Assembly: GCF_033659955.1 (NCBI RefSeq)
Contig: NZ_JARUJP010000015.1
Location: 1 to 64,000 of the forward strand
DNA length: 64,000 bases
Direction of reading: 5' to 3'
Source of the DNA: Clostridium_AM tanneri
GTDB lineage: Bacteria > Bacillota > Clostridia > Clostridiales > Clostridiaceae
Under the pieces are notes generated by a model. It was not told the DNA's origin. It ran no database searches and saw nothing but the letters and a program-made list of their open reading frames with translations. Below, one piece after another: positions 52,607 through 61,246 of this stretch; positions within the stretch are counted from its first letter, which is position 1, and each line of letters opens with the position of its first letter. The translations under genes and the position numbers were made by a program.

Positions 52607-53353
52607 TTATTCCCATTTAAAAAACTTAATAGATATCCCGCCACAAACCACTGTAAGTATAATAATGGTAATGTAAATTGGTATTACTGAATCATTTATG
52701 TTTAAATTAAGTGAGGCACTTTTTAAAAGCTTTATACCCTGAGTTAAAGGAAAGATATCTGCCACCCTTTGAAGCACTGTTGGCATAACCTCATATGGTA
52801 ATGTTGCTCCTGAGAATATAAGCATAGGAAAATATAGCACACTTGCAATTACACCCGCAATTTTAGTATTTTTCGCTATTCCTCCCACCATAAATCCAAT
52901 ACTGAACATTGATATCATTACTAGTGCATATGCTCCTAAAAAATTTATCCATGAACCTCTAAATTGAAAATCGAAAAATATTCTTGCTGTTAAGTAAACA
53001 AGCACTAATGAAACACTGGCATATAAAGTATATACCACTCCTTCGGCTACTAAAATCATAGAAGGGCTGACTGGAGTTACTTTAAATCTTTTTAATATTT
53101 TTCTTTGACGATATTCAGATAATACTAATGGCAACCCCATTACCCCTCCTGCACATATTGCAATGGTTGATATAGCAGCAAAGGATTGCTCCAGGAATGT
53201 AAAATCTGCTCCAGGAAATGCGGGCTTACTACCATAAATAACACCTAGAATAGCAGTTACCACTACTGGCATACAGATTGCAAAGATAAACATATCCATG
53301 CCTCTTAGTGATAGCTTTAATTCAGTTTTTAGCATTGCTCTAAATACTTTCAT
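52607..53353 (-). CDS. ABC-2 type exporter permease
   Basis: 248 aa, six membrane segments, ABC-2 family: MLKTELKLSLRGMDMFIF at the start, LSEYRQRKILKRFKVTPVSP in the central loop and the late YFPMLIFSGATLPYEVMP that typifies drug/antibiotic exporter permeases. ATG 53353 has AGGAGG 9 nt upstream; the ATG at 53371 has no RBS. It overlaps the ATPase gene by 14 nt. Together with the ATPase it probably exports a drug or peptide under MerR-type control. Confidence 0.88.
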   Translation of the reverse strand: MKVFRAMLKTELKLSLRGMDMFIFAICMPVVVTAILGVIYGSKPAFPGADFTFLEQSFAAISTIAICAGGVMGLPLVLSEYRQRKILKRFKVTPVSPSMILVAEGVVYTLYASVSLVLVYLTARIFFDFQFRGSWINFLGAYALVMISMFSIGFMVGGIAKNTKIAGVIASVLYFPMLIFSGATLPYEVMPTVLQRVADIFPLTQGIKLLKSASLNLNINDSVIPIYITIIILTVVCGGISIKFFKWE

Positions 53354-54071
53354 CCTCCACTTCCTCCTCATCTACAAACCATAAATAAGCATCCTCAAAT
53401 TTTTCATATGGACTTAGCGATACTGCTTCTTCTACAGTTCCATGGAAAGCTATAACTCCATTTTTTAAAATACATATTTTATCGCACAGAACTTCAACCT
53501 CATCCATAAAATGAGATGTTAAGAAGATTGTAAGACCTTGCTTCTTTAAATTTAATAAGCATTTCCAAACATCTCTTCTAGCCTTTACATCTAGTCCTGT
53601 TGTAAGCTCGTCTAGGAATACTACCTCTGGGCTTGGAATTAACGCTAGTATAATAAATAATCGTTGTTTTTCTCCTCCAGATAGTTCTCTTACTAGATTT
53701 TTAACCTTATCCTGAAGATTAAATTCCTTTAGTAGTTTATTGTAATCTAATGGATTTCTATAGAGAACTTGGGTTATTTCACACAACTCTTTCACTGTAA
53801 TCTTATCTTGATAATTAGATTCTTGAAACTGTACCCCAACCTTCTGAAACAGCTGTTTTCTTTCTTTTTTAGGATTCATACCTAGGATAGATACCTGCCC
53901 ATCATCAAAACTCTTTGTACCTAAAATACACTCTATAGTAGTACTCTTCCCTGCCCCATTGGCCCCAAGCAATCCAAATACCTCTCCTCTCTTAACTGTT
54001 AAACTAACATCTTTCACCACTTGAACATCTCCATAGGATTTATAAAGGTTTTGAACTTTTATTGCTTCCAT
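53340..54071 (-). CDS. ABC exporter ATP-binding protein
   Basis: 243 aa. Walker A GANGAGKS (~37-44), Q-loop VQFQE, signature LSGGEKQRLF, Walker B VVFLDELT (Leu in place of the usual Pro after Glu) and H-loop TSHFMDE. The C-terminal tail is acidic (DEEEVEDES). It is the first gene after the palindromic operator at 54103-54122, 51 nt from the MerR gene, and pairs with the permease. AGGAGGG precedes ATG. Confidence 0.9.
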   Translation of the reverse strand: MEAIKVQNLYKSYGDVQVVKDVSLTVKRGEVFGLLGANGAGKSTTIECILGTKSFDDGQVSILGMNPKKERKQLFQKVGVQFQESNYQDKITVKELCEITQVLYRNPLDYNKLLKEFNLQDKVKNLVRELSGGEKQRLFIILALIPSPEVVFLDELTTGLDVKARRDVWKCLLNLKKQGLTIFLTSHFMDEVEVLCDKICILKNGVIAFHGTVEEAVSLSPYEKFEDAYLWFVDEEEVEDESI

Positions 54072-54102
54072 GTGTTATTCCCTCCTTTCGATAAAAGAAT
54101 AA

Positions 54103-54137
54103 CACCAGCACAAAGTCTGGTGTTAAAGTGTAGAGTT
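54103..54137 (-). promoter_or_regulatory. MerR-type operator before the ABC exporter
   Basis: Perfect palindrome CACCAG-N8-CTGGTG (54103-54122), followed on the plus strand by TTAAAGTGTAGAG, an extended block also found before the merR gene itself (54918-54952). It begins directly after the merR stop codon. This is the likely binding site of the adjacent regulator. Confidence 0.68.
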
Positions 54138-54887
54138 TATATTAAATTCATTTTTCATATATTCTAATTGTTTCAATATACTATGAGCATTTTTTTCTGC
54201 ATCACTTAATGAAGTAAGAAGCTTGTCGCATGCTGTAACAATCTCCTCATCCTTTTGGGGTTTATTAATCACCTCTCTAATATCGATTTCCTTACTTTCT
54301 GATATGGCATTCATCATTCTTAAAATTGCTGAAAGAGAATAGTTAGCACAACGTAATGTGCGTATTATCTTTAATCTATTAATATCACTTTCAGTATAAA
54401 CTCGATATCCATTCCGCTTTCTTTTAACAGTAAGCAAACCATTCATCTCCCAATTTCTCAATGTATCCATTGTAACTTGTAGATAGTCTGCAGTTTGCTT
54501 TCTTGTGAAAAATATATTGTTATCTTCAACGTCTATACCTGATAAAAGCTTCCTTGAAAGTTCTATGGCTTCTTCTGCATTTTTTTGCTCTTGTTTTATC
54601 TGATTAATATAATCGTTTGTACAGTTAATTGCTTCTTGAAGCTCCCCCCTAGCAGATAACTTAACAACATTGATTATCTTTTTTCTAAGTCCATTTTGCA
54701 GAACCTCTACTTTAAAGGCTGTTCTAGCAAGGTTAAACTGCTCTATATGATAATCAGTAAATACTCTATAACCATTTGGCAATCTACTTGCCTCTGGTAT
54801 TAATTTAAGCTTTTCGTACAAACGTACAGTGTTGGAATGTACCCCAACTCTTTTAGCTACATCTGCAGTTTTATATATCCTGTCCAT
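54123..54887 (-). CDS. MerR-family regulator with two HTH domains
   Basis: 254 aa containing two MerR winged-HTH modules: residues 5-72 (YKTADVAKRVGVHSNTVRLYEK, PNGYRVFTDYHIEQ) and ~125-195 (FFTRKQTADYLQVTMDTLRNWEMNGLL, RNGYRVYTESDINR), joined by a helical linker. There is no extra ligand-binding domain, so effector sensing may lie in the C-terminal ~55 residues. Operators of the same sequence lie before its own gene and before the ABC exporter genes, arguing for autoregulation and control of export. Start ATG 54887, with GGAGGTG upstream. Confidence 0.85.
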   Translation of the reverse strand: MDRIYKTADVAKRVGVHSNTVRLYEKLKLIPEASRLPNGYRVFTDYHIEQFNLARTAFKVEVLQNGLRKKIINVVKLSARGELQEAINCTNDYINQIKQEQKNAEEAIELSRKLLSGIDVEDNNIFFTRKQTADYLQVTMDTLRNWEMNGLLTVKRKRNGYRVYTESDINRLKIIRTLRCANYSLSAILRMMNAISESKEIDIREVINKPQKDEEIVTACDKLLTSLSDAEKNAHSILKQLEYMKNEFNINSTL

Positions 54888-54917
54888 ACTATTTACACCT
54901 CCATGTTATTATCATAA

Positions 54918-54952
54918 CACTTATGCAAAGTCTGGTGAAATAGTGGAGAGTT
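54918..54952 (-). promoter_or_regulatory. MerR-type operator before its own gene
   Basis: CACTTA-N8-CTGGTG (54918-54937) plus the shared AAAGTCTGGTG and GTGnAGAGTTT blocks, 31 nt before the ATG. It is an imperfect version of the exporter operator, which would give weaker or differently timed binding. Confidence 0.6.
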
Positions 54953-55063
54953 TTATTTGCTTCTTGTTGAATTTGTTTAAACATATATTATTCTTACTAT
55001 AGGGTATTTTTACTTGTAAAAAACGCCCTAACCATTGATATAACTAGGTTAAAACTATTTTTG

Positions 55064-55325
55064 TCACTTCCAGCCTAATTCTTCTAACATATTATTGGCA
55101 AACTTAACGCCTTCCGCACCTATCTTAGGATCAGGATTCCCTTGAGTAAATATTGTTATTAACTTTTTACCTGGATACTTTGGCTTATAATCATTCCCAA
55201 GCATTGGGAATGTATGATCAAACCAAACTTTTGATTGTCCTGTAATTGTATAATAATATATTGGAGACCCAAATACGATAGCATCGGCTTCCTTAATGGC
55301 TGGACTTTTATAGAAAATAAACCTT
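55064..55325 (-). pseudogene. flavodoxin-fold NAD(P)H:FMN reductase, 5'-truncated remnant
   Basis: Open frame without start codon ending at TGA 55064. It encodes the C-terminal half of a flavodoxin-family/NADPH-dependent FMN reductase: AIKEADAIVFGSPIYYYT (FMN-binding loop), VWFDHTFPML, PGKKLITIFTQGNP, ending MLEELGWK. The N-terminal half with the TGS flavin loop is lost exactly where the neighbouring MerR gene ends, indicating a deletion/replacement junction near 55325. Confidence 0.8.
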
Positions 55326-56249
55326 CTATTTTTTAATTCTTATTATTCTCATATTTTCATCATATTTAATACCTAGTTCATTAGACATTAATTCGTTTAA
55401 CTTAATAAGCTGCTTGTGATATTCTCTATACTCCTTGCTTAATATCTTCATGTTAGGTACAAATATATCATAGTATCCACTACTATTAAAAAACTCATTA
55501 AGTTCCTTTTTAAACTTATAAAACGGATTCATTACTTTTAATAATGATTCATCATTTTGCTTATCTATATTATCTAATATTTTTTTCTTATATGACTTTA
55601 ATTCCTCACCTTTAGCATTTAACATATTATTTATTTCATTTCTTGTGTCATCACTTATTCTTTTTGCCATTTCATCTGTTGTATTTTCATATCCACTCTC
55701 AACTATTCTAGGTATCTCCAGTTCTGGAACATTATCTAAAAACTCAACAATTTCAATCCATGCTTTATATTTTTCTGCTGTATCTAAAGGTCCATTCAAA
55801 TATGGTGCAAAATGATATGCTAAATACTTTCCTATTCCACTTGGAAAAACTCTAGCTAATTCTCGCTTAATAAACTCTCCATTATTTTTTTCAATTTCTA
55901 TAATCTCCTCATTTAGTTCCTTTATAGTTTTTTCATCAAAATTATTATTTATAATTTTTTCCAAATATATTTTTTCCATTTTTATCTGAATTTCTTTTTT
56001 CTGCTTCTCCTGAATGATATTATTAAGTATGTTCTTTTTATCTTTACTTATTAACACTGTTTTAATATCTTTAATTGCTATATCTAATTTTCTATATAAA
56101 GAAATCTCATTTAATAATACTATATCATCTACTGAATACTCTCTATATCCATTACTATTCTTTTTAGATTTTATTAATCCTTGTTCCTCATAATAAGATA
56201 TAGCTTTCTTTGTTAAACCAGTTAAACTACAAACTTCACTTATTAACAT
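55326..56249 (-). CDS. MerR-family regulator with long helical C-terminal domain
   Basis: 307 aa. MerR HTH at residues 2-70 (ISEVCSLTGLTKKAISYYEEQGLI, NGYREYSVDDIVLL), followed by a Lys/Glu-rich coiled coil (~75-125) and an unassigned C-terminal domain (~130-307) containing ARVFPSGIGKYLAYHFAPYLNGP and EIPRIVESGYENTTDEMAKRI. The C-terminal domain probably binds the inducer; I do not recognise it beyond its presence in other clostridial MerR proteins. GAGAGGTGATG precedes ATG. More AT-rich codon use than the genes left of it. Confidence 0.82.
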   Translation of the reverse strand: MLISEVCSLTGLTKKAISYYEEQGLIKSKKNSNGYREYSVDDIVLLNEISLYRKLDIAIKDIKTVLISKDKKNILNNIIQEKQKKEIQIKMEKIYLEKIINNNFDEKTIKELNEEIIEIEKNNGEFIKRELARVFPSGIGKYLAYHFAPYLNGPLDTAEKYKAWIEIVEFLDNVPELEIPRIVESGYENTTDEMAKRISDDTRNEINNMLNAKGEELKSYKKKILDNIDKQNDESLLKVMNPFYKFKKELNEFFNSSGYYDIFVPNMKILSKEYREYHKQLIKLNELMSNELGIKYDENMRIIRIKK

Positions 56250-56350
56250 ATCATCACCTCTCTTTTCTATGTTAATCTACTCCCTTAGGTAACAGTCAAT
56301 ACAAAACTCACTCTTTTTTGTAATTAAATATATTACTTCTGGTATTGTAT

Positions 56351-56390
56351 GCAAAAAACTCCCCCTCCGTTCAGTGCAAGGGGAGTTCTA
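56351..56390 (-). terminator. terminator of the metallo-beta-lactamase-fold gene
   Basis: 8-bp stem AACTCCCC (56357-56364) / GGGGAGTT (56380-56387), followed on the minus strand by TTTT. Confidence 0.78.
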
Positions 56391-56413
56391 TCTATATATA
56401 TTCACACCTAAAA

Positions 56414-57256
56414 CTAAATGTTTAATTCTGTTCCAGTACTAATGTATGAGATATTACTACCTAAAATATCCTTCAATTTCTTAAATGCCTTTTCTCCAGT
56501 ACAATGACCTGTGTAAACTCTTTCTATATTTTCATCTCGAATTTTCTTTATAAGTATATTAATTTCTTCTTGTGACGGACCTAATATCTTTATTAAAGGA
56601 ATTCTAACTAAATGAAACCCTCCTACTATTGCCTTGATTTTTCCTCCTGGAAATCTACTTCTAACAGTTTCAATAATATTAGCTGTACCATTATGTGAAC
56701 AGCCTGTAAAAATAGTTAATTCATCCTTCTCTCTAATAACCATAATTAATTCATGGTCAAATTTATCTCTAGTTACTTCGTTTCCATATTTAACAAATAA
56801 GTACTTGTTACCTTCTGGAGTTTTATATTGTTTCTCTATCTCAGAAATAATATATACATTATCCATTATTTCTGTAAATCCATCAACATAATTAATTCTG
56901 TCTGAATACTCATTAAACACTGTTTTATTAATCCCAATACTATTACTGAATAAAATGGTGCGGAAATAAAAGTCTCTCTCTACGCCTCTTTTAGCATATA
57001 TTTTTGCTTTATCATTTATTTGAAAAAATGATGAAAGCCCTCCACCATGGTCATGATGACCATGTGAAAGAATTACAGCATCAACTTGCTGTAATTCTAT
57101 CCCCATTCTTTTAGCATTTACTATAAAATTGCCAGTTCTGCCTGTATCAAAAAGTATACGTCTATCCTTTGTTTCTATATAAATAGATAGGCCTTCTTCG
57201 CAAATTAAATCCTTTGAGCCATTCTTTGTATTTTCTATTAATACAACAACTTTCAT
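56414..57256 (-). CDS. metallo-beta-lactamase-fold protein (COG1237-like)
   Basis: 280 aa from ATG 57256, with AAAGGAGAG upstream (the ATG at 57292 lacks one). Zinc motif SHGHHDHGGG intact, then FTGCSHNGTANII, VGGFHLV and YTGHCTG, the arrangement of COG1237 proteins (related to dihydropterin-ribofuranosylaminobenzene-phosphate synthase of methanogens). In clostridia the reaction is unknown; a pterin- or flavin-related hydrolase is possible. The soluble chemoreceptor-like gene lies 54 nt upstream, same strand. Confidence 0.83.
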   Translation of the reverse strand: MKVVVLIENTKNGSKDLICEEGLSIYIETKDRRILFDTGRTGNFIVNAKRMGIELQQVDAVILSHGHHDHGGGLSSFFQINDKAKIYAKRGVERDFYFRTILFSNSIGINKTVFNEYSDRINYVDGFTEIMDNVYIISEIEKQYKTPEGNKYLFVKYGNEVTRDKFDHELIMVIREKDELTIFTGCSHNGTANIIETVRSRFPGGKIKAIVGGFHLVRIPLIKILGPSQEEINILIKKIRDENIERVYTGHCTGEKAFKKLKDILGSNISYISTGTELNI

Positions 57257-57310
57257 ATTTCTCTCCTTTTGATAAGAGATCTTTACTTTCAAATTAAATG
57301 TTGCTAGTAA

Positions 57311-58135
57311 CTAATCATTTATTCTTGTAAAATGGACAAGTGTTTCTGCATTCTCAGCTATTTCCTCTGCAGCCGTTGTAATATCTTTAAACTTTGTAGA
57401 TTGGTTATCTGCTATTTCTAAAATGCTATCTATCTGTCTCTTAATAAATTCTACCGCTTCTTTCATTTCACTTAATTGTTTATATACGCTTTCACTAGAT
57501 TCTTTGCTAGTTAGAGAAAGCTTTCTCATTTCTGATGCTACAATAGAAAATCCTCTTCCATGCTCACCAGCTCTTGCTGCTTCAATTGCAGCATTTAAAG
57601 CTAGTAAATTAGTTTGTTGGGCTACATTTTTGATCATGCCTATTACCTTATCTGAATCTGCAATCTTTTTTTCTGTAATCTTAGCTGATTCATTTATATC
57701 ATTGATCATACTAGTCAGCTTTTGAATGTCCATAGAAGCTTCATTAATATTTGCACTTGTTTCCTCAATAGCACTAAACATAGTTTCTGATGCATTACTG
57801 ATTTTAACTTCATTTTCAATATTTATCGCATAGCCTACTGCTCCTATGGCGATTCCCTGTTCATTCCTTATAGGATATGTTACAGATTTAAATGGGAACC
57901 CATAGACTTCCTTTGGCACTATTGAAGATATTATTTTATTTTCCATTATAGTCTTTCTTAAAGGGTCATTATCTGGTATTAGATCTCCTACTCGTATATT
58001 TATTCTCATTTTATCACCAGGATAGTAGCCTAAAAACTTTTCAGTATCAGTTATTGAAGTCATTATATCTTGCTGAATTAGCTCCTTTAAGTGCGGCAAC
58101 ACATCCATGAAGGATTCTAGAATTCTTTCTTTCAA
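57311..58135 (-). CDS. soluble chemoreceptor-like signalling protein
   Basis: 274 aa without membrane segments. The N-terminal ~110 residues form a PAS/Cache-like sensor (NIRVGDLIPDNDPLRKTIMENKII, YPIRNEQGIAIGAVGYAI), followed by an abbreviated MCP signalling coiled coil with the intact tip QQTNLLALNAAIEAARAGEHGRGFSIVASEMRKL. Start is TTG with AAGGGGAG upstream. Such short cytoplasmic receptors can feed CheA or act in other signalling. Probably cotranscribed with the downstream metallo-beta-lactamase-fold gene. Confidence 0.85.
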   Translation of the reverse strand: MKERILESFMDVLPHLKELIQQDIMTSITDTEKFLGYYPGDKMRINIRVGDLIPDNDPLRKTIMENKIISSIVPKEVYGFPFKSVTYPIRNEQGIAIGAVGYAINIENEVKISNASETMFSAIEETSANINEASMDIQKLTSMINDINESAKITEKKIADSDKVIGMIKNVAQQTNLLALNAAIEAARAGEHGRGFSIVASEMRKLSLTSKESSESVYKQLSEMKEAVEFIKRQIDSILEIADNQSTKFKDITTAAEEIAENAETLVHFTRIND

Positions 58136-58389
58136 AAGTTATCTCCCCTTTACCTGTACTAGTTAACTTAATTATATATTAAATTAATAAAAAAACAACA
58201 AGATACTACATTCAAGAGATTAATATTTTTACATTTACGCATTAACCACTATGCACCTTTCTACAATTTAATTCATTTTCCACCAACTTGTAATAGTGGG
58301 TTAATTTATGATAATATATAAAGTATAGGTAAATAATAACAATTACAATTTGTCTATAAACTATCGTCATTAACTTAAGGGGGAATATT

Positions 58390-59505
58390 ATGAAAATAAA
58401 GAAATTGCTTTCTACTACTATATTGCTGACAACAATTTTTTCTGCGACCCAAGTTTATGCTGATTCTTCAAGTCTCAGTATGAGCGTTTACACTAGGGGG
58501 TATGAATATCACAGCAATTGGGCTGCTGCTAACGCATCTATTATTGAGTATTATACTGGTCATCGTTATTATGATGATGATATTTTAGAGAGTTTTTCTA
58601 AACCAGTACCATATAAATCAAATTCTATTGATATTAGGTTACTGCAGTATTTCGGCGTTACAGGTAGTGAGTATCACTCATATCCTCCTTTTTCTTTAAT
58701 TAAGGATAGATTACAGGCTGGCAGACCTATAGAATTCGTTATGGAACATAAGAAAACAGGGCATTCTCGTAATGTTGTAGTATTTTCATATACTGAATCT
58801 GCTGGTAATAATTATATAGGATATATTGATCCCGCCGATGGTTTAAAATACACAATAAAATATACTTCTTTCTGTGATAACTCAGATTTTACATTAAAAG
58901 AATGTATTTTTACTGGCGGCGACTTATCTCGTAGTAATACTAGGAAAATAGATATTAAATACACCGGTAATACAGATACTGGAGTTTATAATATAGAAGA
59001 TATTTCAATGAAGAATATTGAAAATTTTAAAGAGGCCATTATGGTACAAAGAGACTCTTATGGTTTAAAAGCCAGTGATAATTTTGATAGTATAACATTA
59101 GGTGATCCTATAGAGTACTATTCAATTTCACTACCATTTTTAAAAGGAACTAATGATACAATAACCGACAATCTATTAAAAAGCGAGGGATATGTTTTCC
59201 CATTAAAACTAGATAATAAAAACATTGGCACAGCATATGTTAAATATTCTGAAGGTAAATGGCAAGTTAATAGTATCTCTAATGGACAATTAGAGGCTCT
59301 AATATCTAAAAATAATCTTAAAGATACAAAATTGATAATTGATCGTGACTTTGAAATATTTGGACTGTTAACCTCAGATTCAAATAGTAGTTATCTTATT
59401 CCACTTTCTGATATTTATAACTTAAATATGAAGAAGGACAGCAAGGTTGAAGCTAAGGATTTATTAAATTCCATTAAGAAAAGGTTTAAGATAAATAATA
59501 TATAA
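58390..59505 (+). CDS. secreted C39/papain-like protein lacking the catalytic Cys
   Basis: 371 aa with a signal peptide (1-24, cut after VYA). Residues ~35-155 follow the bacterial papain-like (Peptidase_C39_2) pattern: the catalytic NWCWAA-type motif appears as SNWAAANASIIEYYTG (Cys replaced by Asn43, the oxyanion Gln by Tyr), while the His (GHSRNVVVFSY, His125) and Asp (GYIDPADG, Asp147) remain. A second domain (~190-371) is unassigned. Hence probably a non-catalytic binding or immunity-like secreted protein. The GGGGGA RBS is clear. Monocistronic, with a 146-nt gap to the next gene. Confidence 0.72.
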   Translation: MKIKKLLSTTILLTTIFSATQVYADSSSLSMSVYTRGYEYHSNWAAANASIIEYYTGHRYYDDDILESFSKPVPYKSNSIDIRLLQYFGVTGSEYHSYPPFSLIKDRLQAGRPIEFVMEHKKTGHSRNVVVFSYTESAGNNYIGYIDPADGLKYTIKYTSFCDNSDFTLKECIFTGGDLSRSNTRKIDIKYTGNTDTGVYNIEDISMKNIENFKEAIMVQRDSYGLKASDNFDSITLGDPIEYYSISLPFLKGTNDTITDNLLKSEGYVFPLKLDNKNIGTAYVKYSEGKWQVNSISNGQLEALISKNNLKDTKLIIDRDFEIFGLLTSDSNSSYLIPLSDIYNLNMKKDSKVEAKDLLNSIKKRFKINNI

Positions 59506-59651
59506 TTTTTATTATAAATGCTTTTGCCATTAATTTAATAAAATCACTTATTTGATAAATTAAATTTGCCTTAAAGATAGTATTACTTATAGAAATTATG
59601 GAGAAATTATTTGAGTAAGATAAAATAATAATTCTATAAGGAGGCTATGAT

Positions 59652-60101
59652 ATGCATAATCAAGGTGTAATGACTGAGCAAGAACATAGTGAGCAAATGA
59701 GAAATGACGGTGAAGGCGCTGTAATTACAAATTCTACCTCTGAAAATATTATAGTGTACGGTCCTACGAGAGCAACAGACTCTGGTAACTTCGATAAGTC
59801 TTGGTACATTTTACACCCTGGTAAAACTACTCCTAGAAATGGAGAGTTTCGGGGTTTCTTTATCCCAAAGGATAGAAAGTTTGAGCAAGAAAATGGAGAA
59901 ACTGTACAAGGACCAGCAGCTGTTATGTATTCAGCTCCAAAGGTTGTAACAATTACAAGTAATGAAGATCAATATGTAGAAAAGAATGAACATAATGATG
60001 GAGTATTCCACGCAGCTGAAATAAACTGGCCTATACCAGATTTCAGCTCAGACAATTGTCAAAATATGACTAGTACTCAATACGAAATTCAAGATTATTA
60101 A
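59652..60101 (+). CDS. unrecognised 149-aa hydrophilic protein
   Basis: No family recognised. 149 aa, no signal or membrane segment. N-terminal Glu/His-rich stretch (MTEQEHSEQMRND), then a probable beta-sandwich (AVITNSTSENIIVYGPT, SWYILHPGKTTP, FFIPKDRKF, GPAAVMYSAPKVVTITS), and an acidic Asn/Ser-rich tail. AAGGAGG precedes ATG and a good terminator follows, so expression is likely. It lies after the secreted C39-like gene and could be a cytoplasmic or non-classically released partner, but nothing demonstrates that. Confidence 0.7.
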   Translation: MHNQGVMTEQEHSEQMRNDGEGAVITNSTSENIIVYGPTRATDSGNFDKSWYILHPGKTTPRNGEFRGFFIPKDRKFEQENGETVQGPAAVMYSAPKVVTITSNEDQYVEKNEHNDGVFHAAEINWPIPDFSSDNCQNMTSTQYEIQDY

Positions 60102-60106
60102 ACCTC

Positions 60107-60143
60107 AAAATAGACCTAGAAGTTCTTCTTCCAGGTCTATTTT
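60107..60143 (+). terminator. terminator of the 149-aa protein gene
   Basis: 11-bp stem AAAATAGACCT (60107-60117) / AGGTCTATTTT (60133-60143), extended inside by GAA/TTC, 6 nt after the stop. Confidence 0.8.
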
Positions 60144-60174
60144 AATGCACGTAAAGATGGTTATGTTTACCACC

Positions 60175-60300
60175 ATTGATAATTATCAATAATAAAAAGG
60201 AAAAAGCCAACATGGGGGAGCATGTGGCTTAATAGGGGATATTTGCTTAATAGAAATTTTATTTATCTAAAACCCTTCGCTCTGGTTTTAGATAAATTTC
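60175..60300 (+). other. structured non-coding stretch: palindrome plus two hairpins
   Basis: No ORF. In order: a perfect 16-bp palindrome ATTGATAATTATCAAT (60175-60190), which is Fur-box-like; a bulged stem AAGCCA(A)CATG / CATGTGGCTT (about 60205-60231) around a GGGGGAG loop; and a perfect 13-bp stem TTTATCTAAAACC (60262-60274) / GGTTTTAGATAAA (60284-60296). No T-run follows, so it is not a plain terminator. It could be a small RNA, a cis-regulatory leader without its gene, or a mobile-element relic. The strand is uncertain. Confidence 0.45.
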
Positions 60301-60423
60301 GACTTCGTCTACAATAAAATAATATCATTTATAACATAATTAGTCAATATCTTTATTTTAAAAATTATTATTCGACATTATTGTATGAAAATAAAGTTTG
60401 ATTCAAAAAGTAGCAAGAAAATT

Positions 60424-60466
60424 AAAAAACTTGGATAATATAGATTTAAAGCTCTACTTATCCAAG
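60424..60466 (-). terminator. terminator of the 119-aa membrane protein gene
   Basis: 9-bp stem CTTGGATAA (60430-60438) / TTATCCAAG (60458-60466), followed on the minus strand by TTTTTT. Confidence 0.8.
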
Positions 60467-60474
60467 AATTATCC

Positions 60475-60834
60475 CTATTTCTTCTTTACTCTGTTTGGTT
60501 TAGCCTTTGGTTTTATTTTAATATCTTTTTGTTTGTTATTTGCTCTCCTGTTTCCAGTATTGTATATAGCCCCACTTCTTAAATCTACGAACCATAAAAA
60601 GAATACTATAAATACAGCAGATTGAACGTACTGCCATACTGTACCATTTAAATTGTAATTATAGTAAGAAGCTATTATCGTTGGCAAGAAAAAGGATATT
60701 ATAGCTAATGCTAGTATCAACCACTTGTTTGGACGAAGCTTTGATAAAAGATGGATTTTTAGTTGATTATATACAACCAAAAAGATCACTACAAAAAATA
60801 AAATTTGCAAAACTACCGTTAACCACAATGGCAT
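60475..60834 (-). CDS. small membrane protein, unknown
   Basis: 119 aa: three hydrophobic helices (~3-22, ~37-58, ~68-86), then a very basic C-terminal tail (NNKQKDIKIKPKAKPNRVKKK) expected in the cytoplasm. AAGGGGGA lies 7 nt before ATG and a terminator follows the stop, so this strand, not the overlapping plus-strand frame, is coding. No family recognised; similar small proteins with membrane segments and a basic tail are common in clostridia. Monocistronic. Confidence 0.72.
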   Translation of the reverse strand: MPLWLTVVLQILFFVVIFLVVYNQLKIHLLSKLRPNKWLILALAIISFFLPTIIASYYNYNLNGTVWQYVQSAVFIVFFLWFVDLRSGAIYNTGNRRANNKQKDIKIKPKAKPNRVKKK

Positions 60835-61246
60835 TTTGTCTTCCCCCTTTAGATTATGTATATTACTTCTATTATTATATACTTTTTCCTTTATATCAAT
60901 ACCTTTTTAATTGAATTGTTAAATCGATGTGAATCAGCTGTTTGCACAGCATAAAGATATACCTGTAAATTTATCTATTTTTAAGTTCCTTTCACTTTTT
61001 ATGGGTGATATTTTTCTAAAATATATATTTTTACCGATATTATTGTAATATTATTAAATTATATTGATTATAATTGTTAAATCCTTTATATTTACCTCTT
61101 TTTAATGTTTTTTGTTCAATCCTATATTATTGATAACGTTTTAATTTATTAAATTAATAAAAATTTTTGGTATAATATTAGTAAATTTATATTATACGTG
61201 CATATTAATTAAAGAAATGTTACAAATGTTACCAAGGAGTGATAAA
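60835..61246. other. divergent AT-rich intergenic region before the Lrp gene
   Basis: About 410 nt with no gene. A TATAAT (61171-61176) lies 71 nt before the Lrp/AsnC start, but no matching -35 is present at 16-18 nt. The remainder is AT-rich. Confidence 0.4.

Noticed and set aside
60398..60625. Plus-strand 75-codon membrane-like frame
   Set aside because: Antisense to the 119-aa membrane protein, and it crosses that gene's terminator. Its hydrophobicity mirrors the real gene, and no RBS is present.
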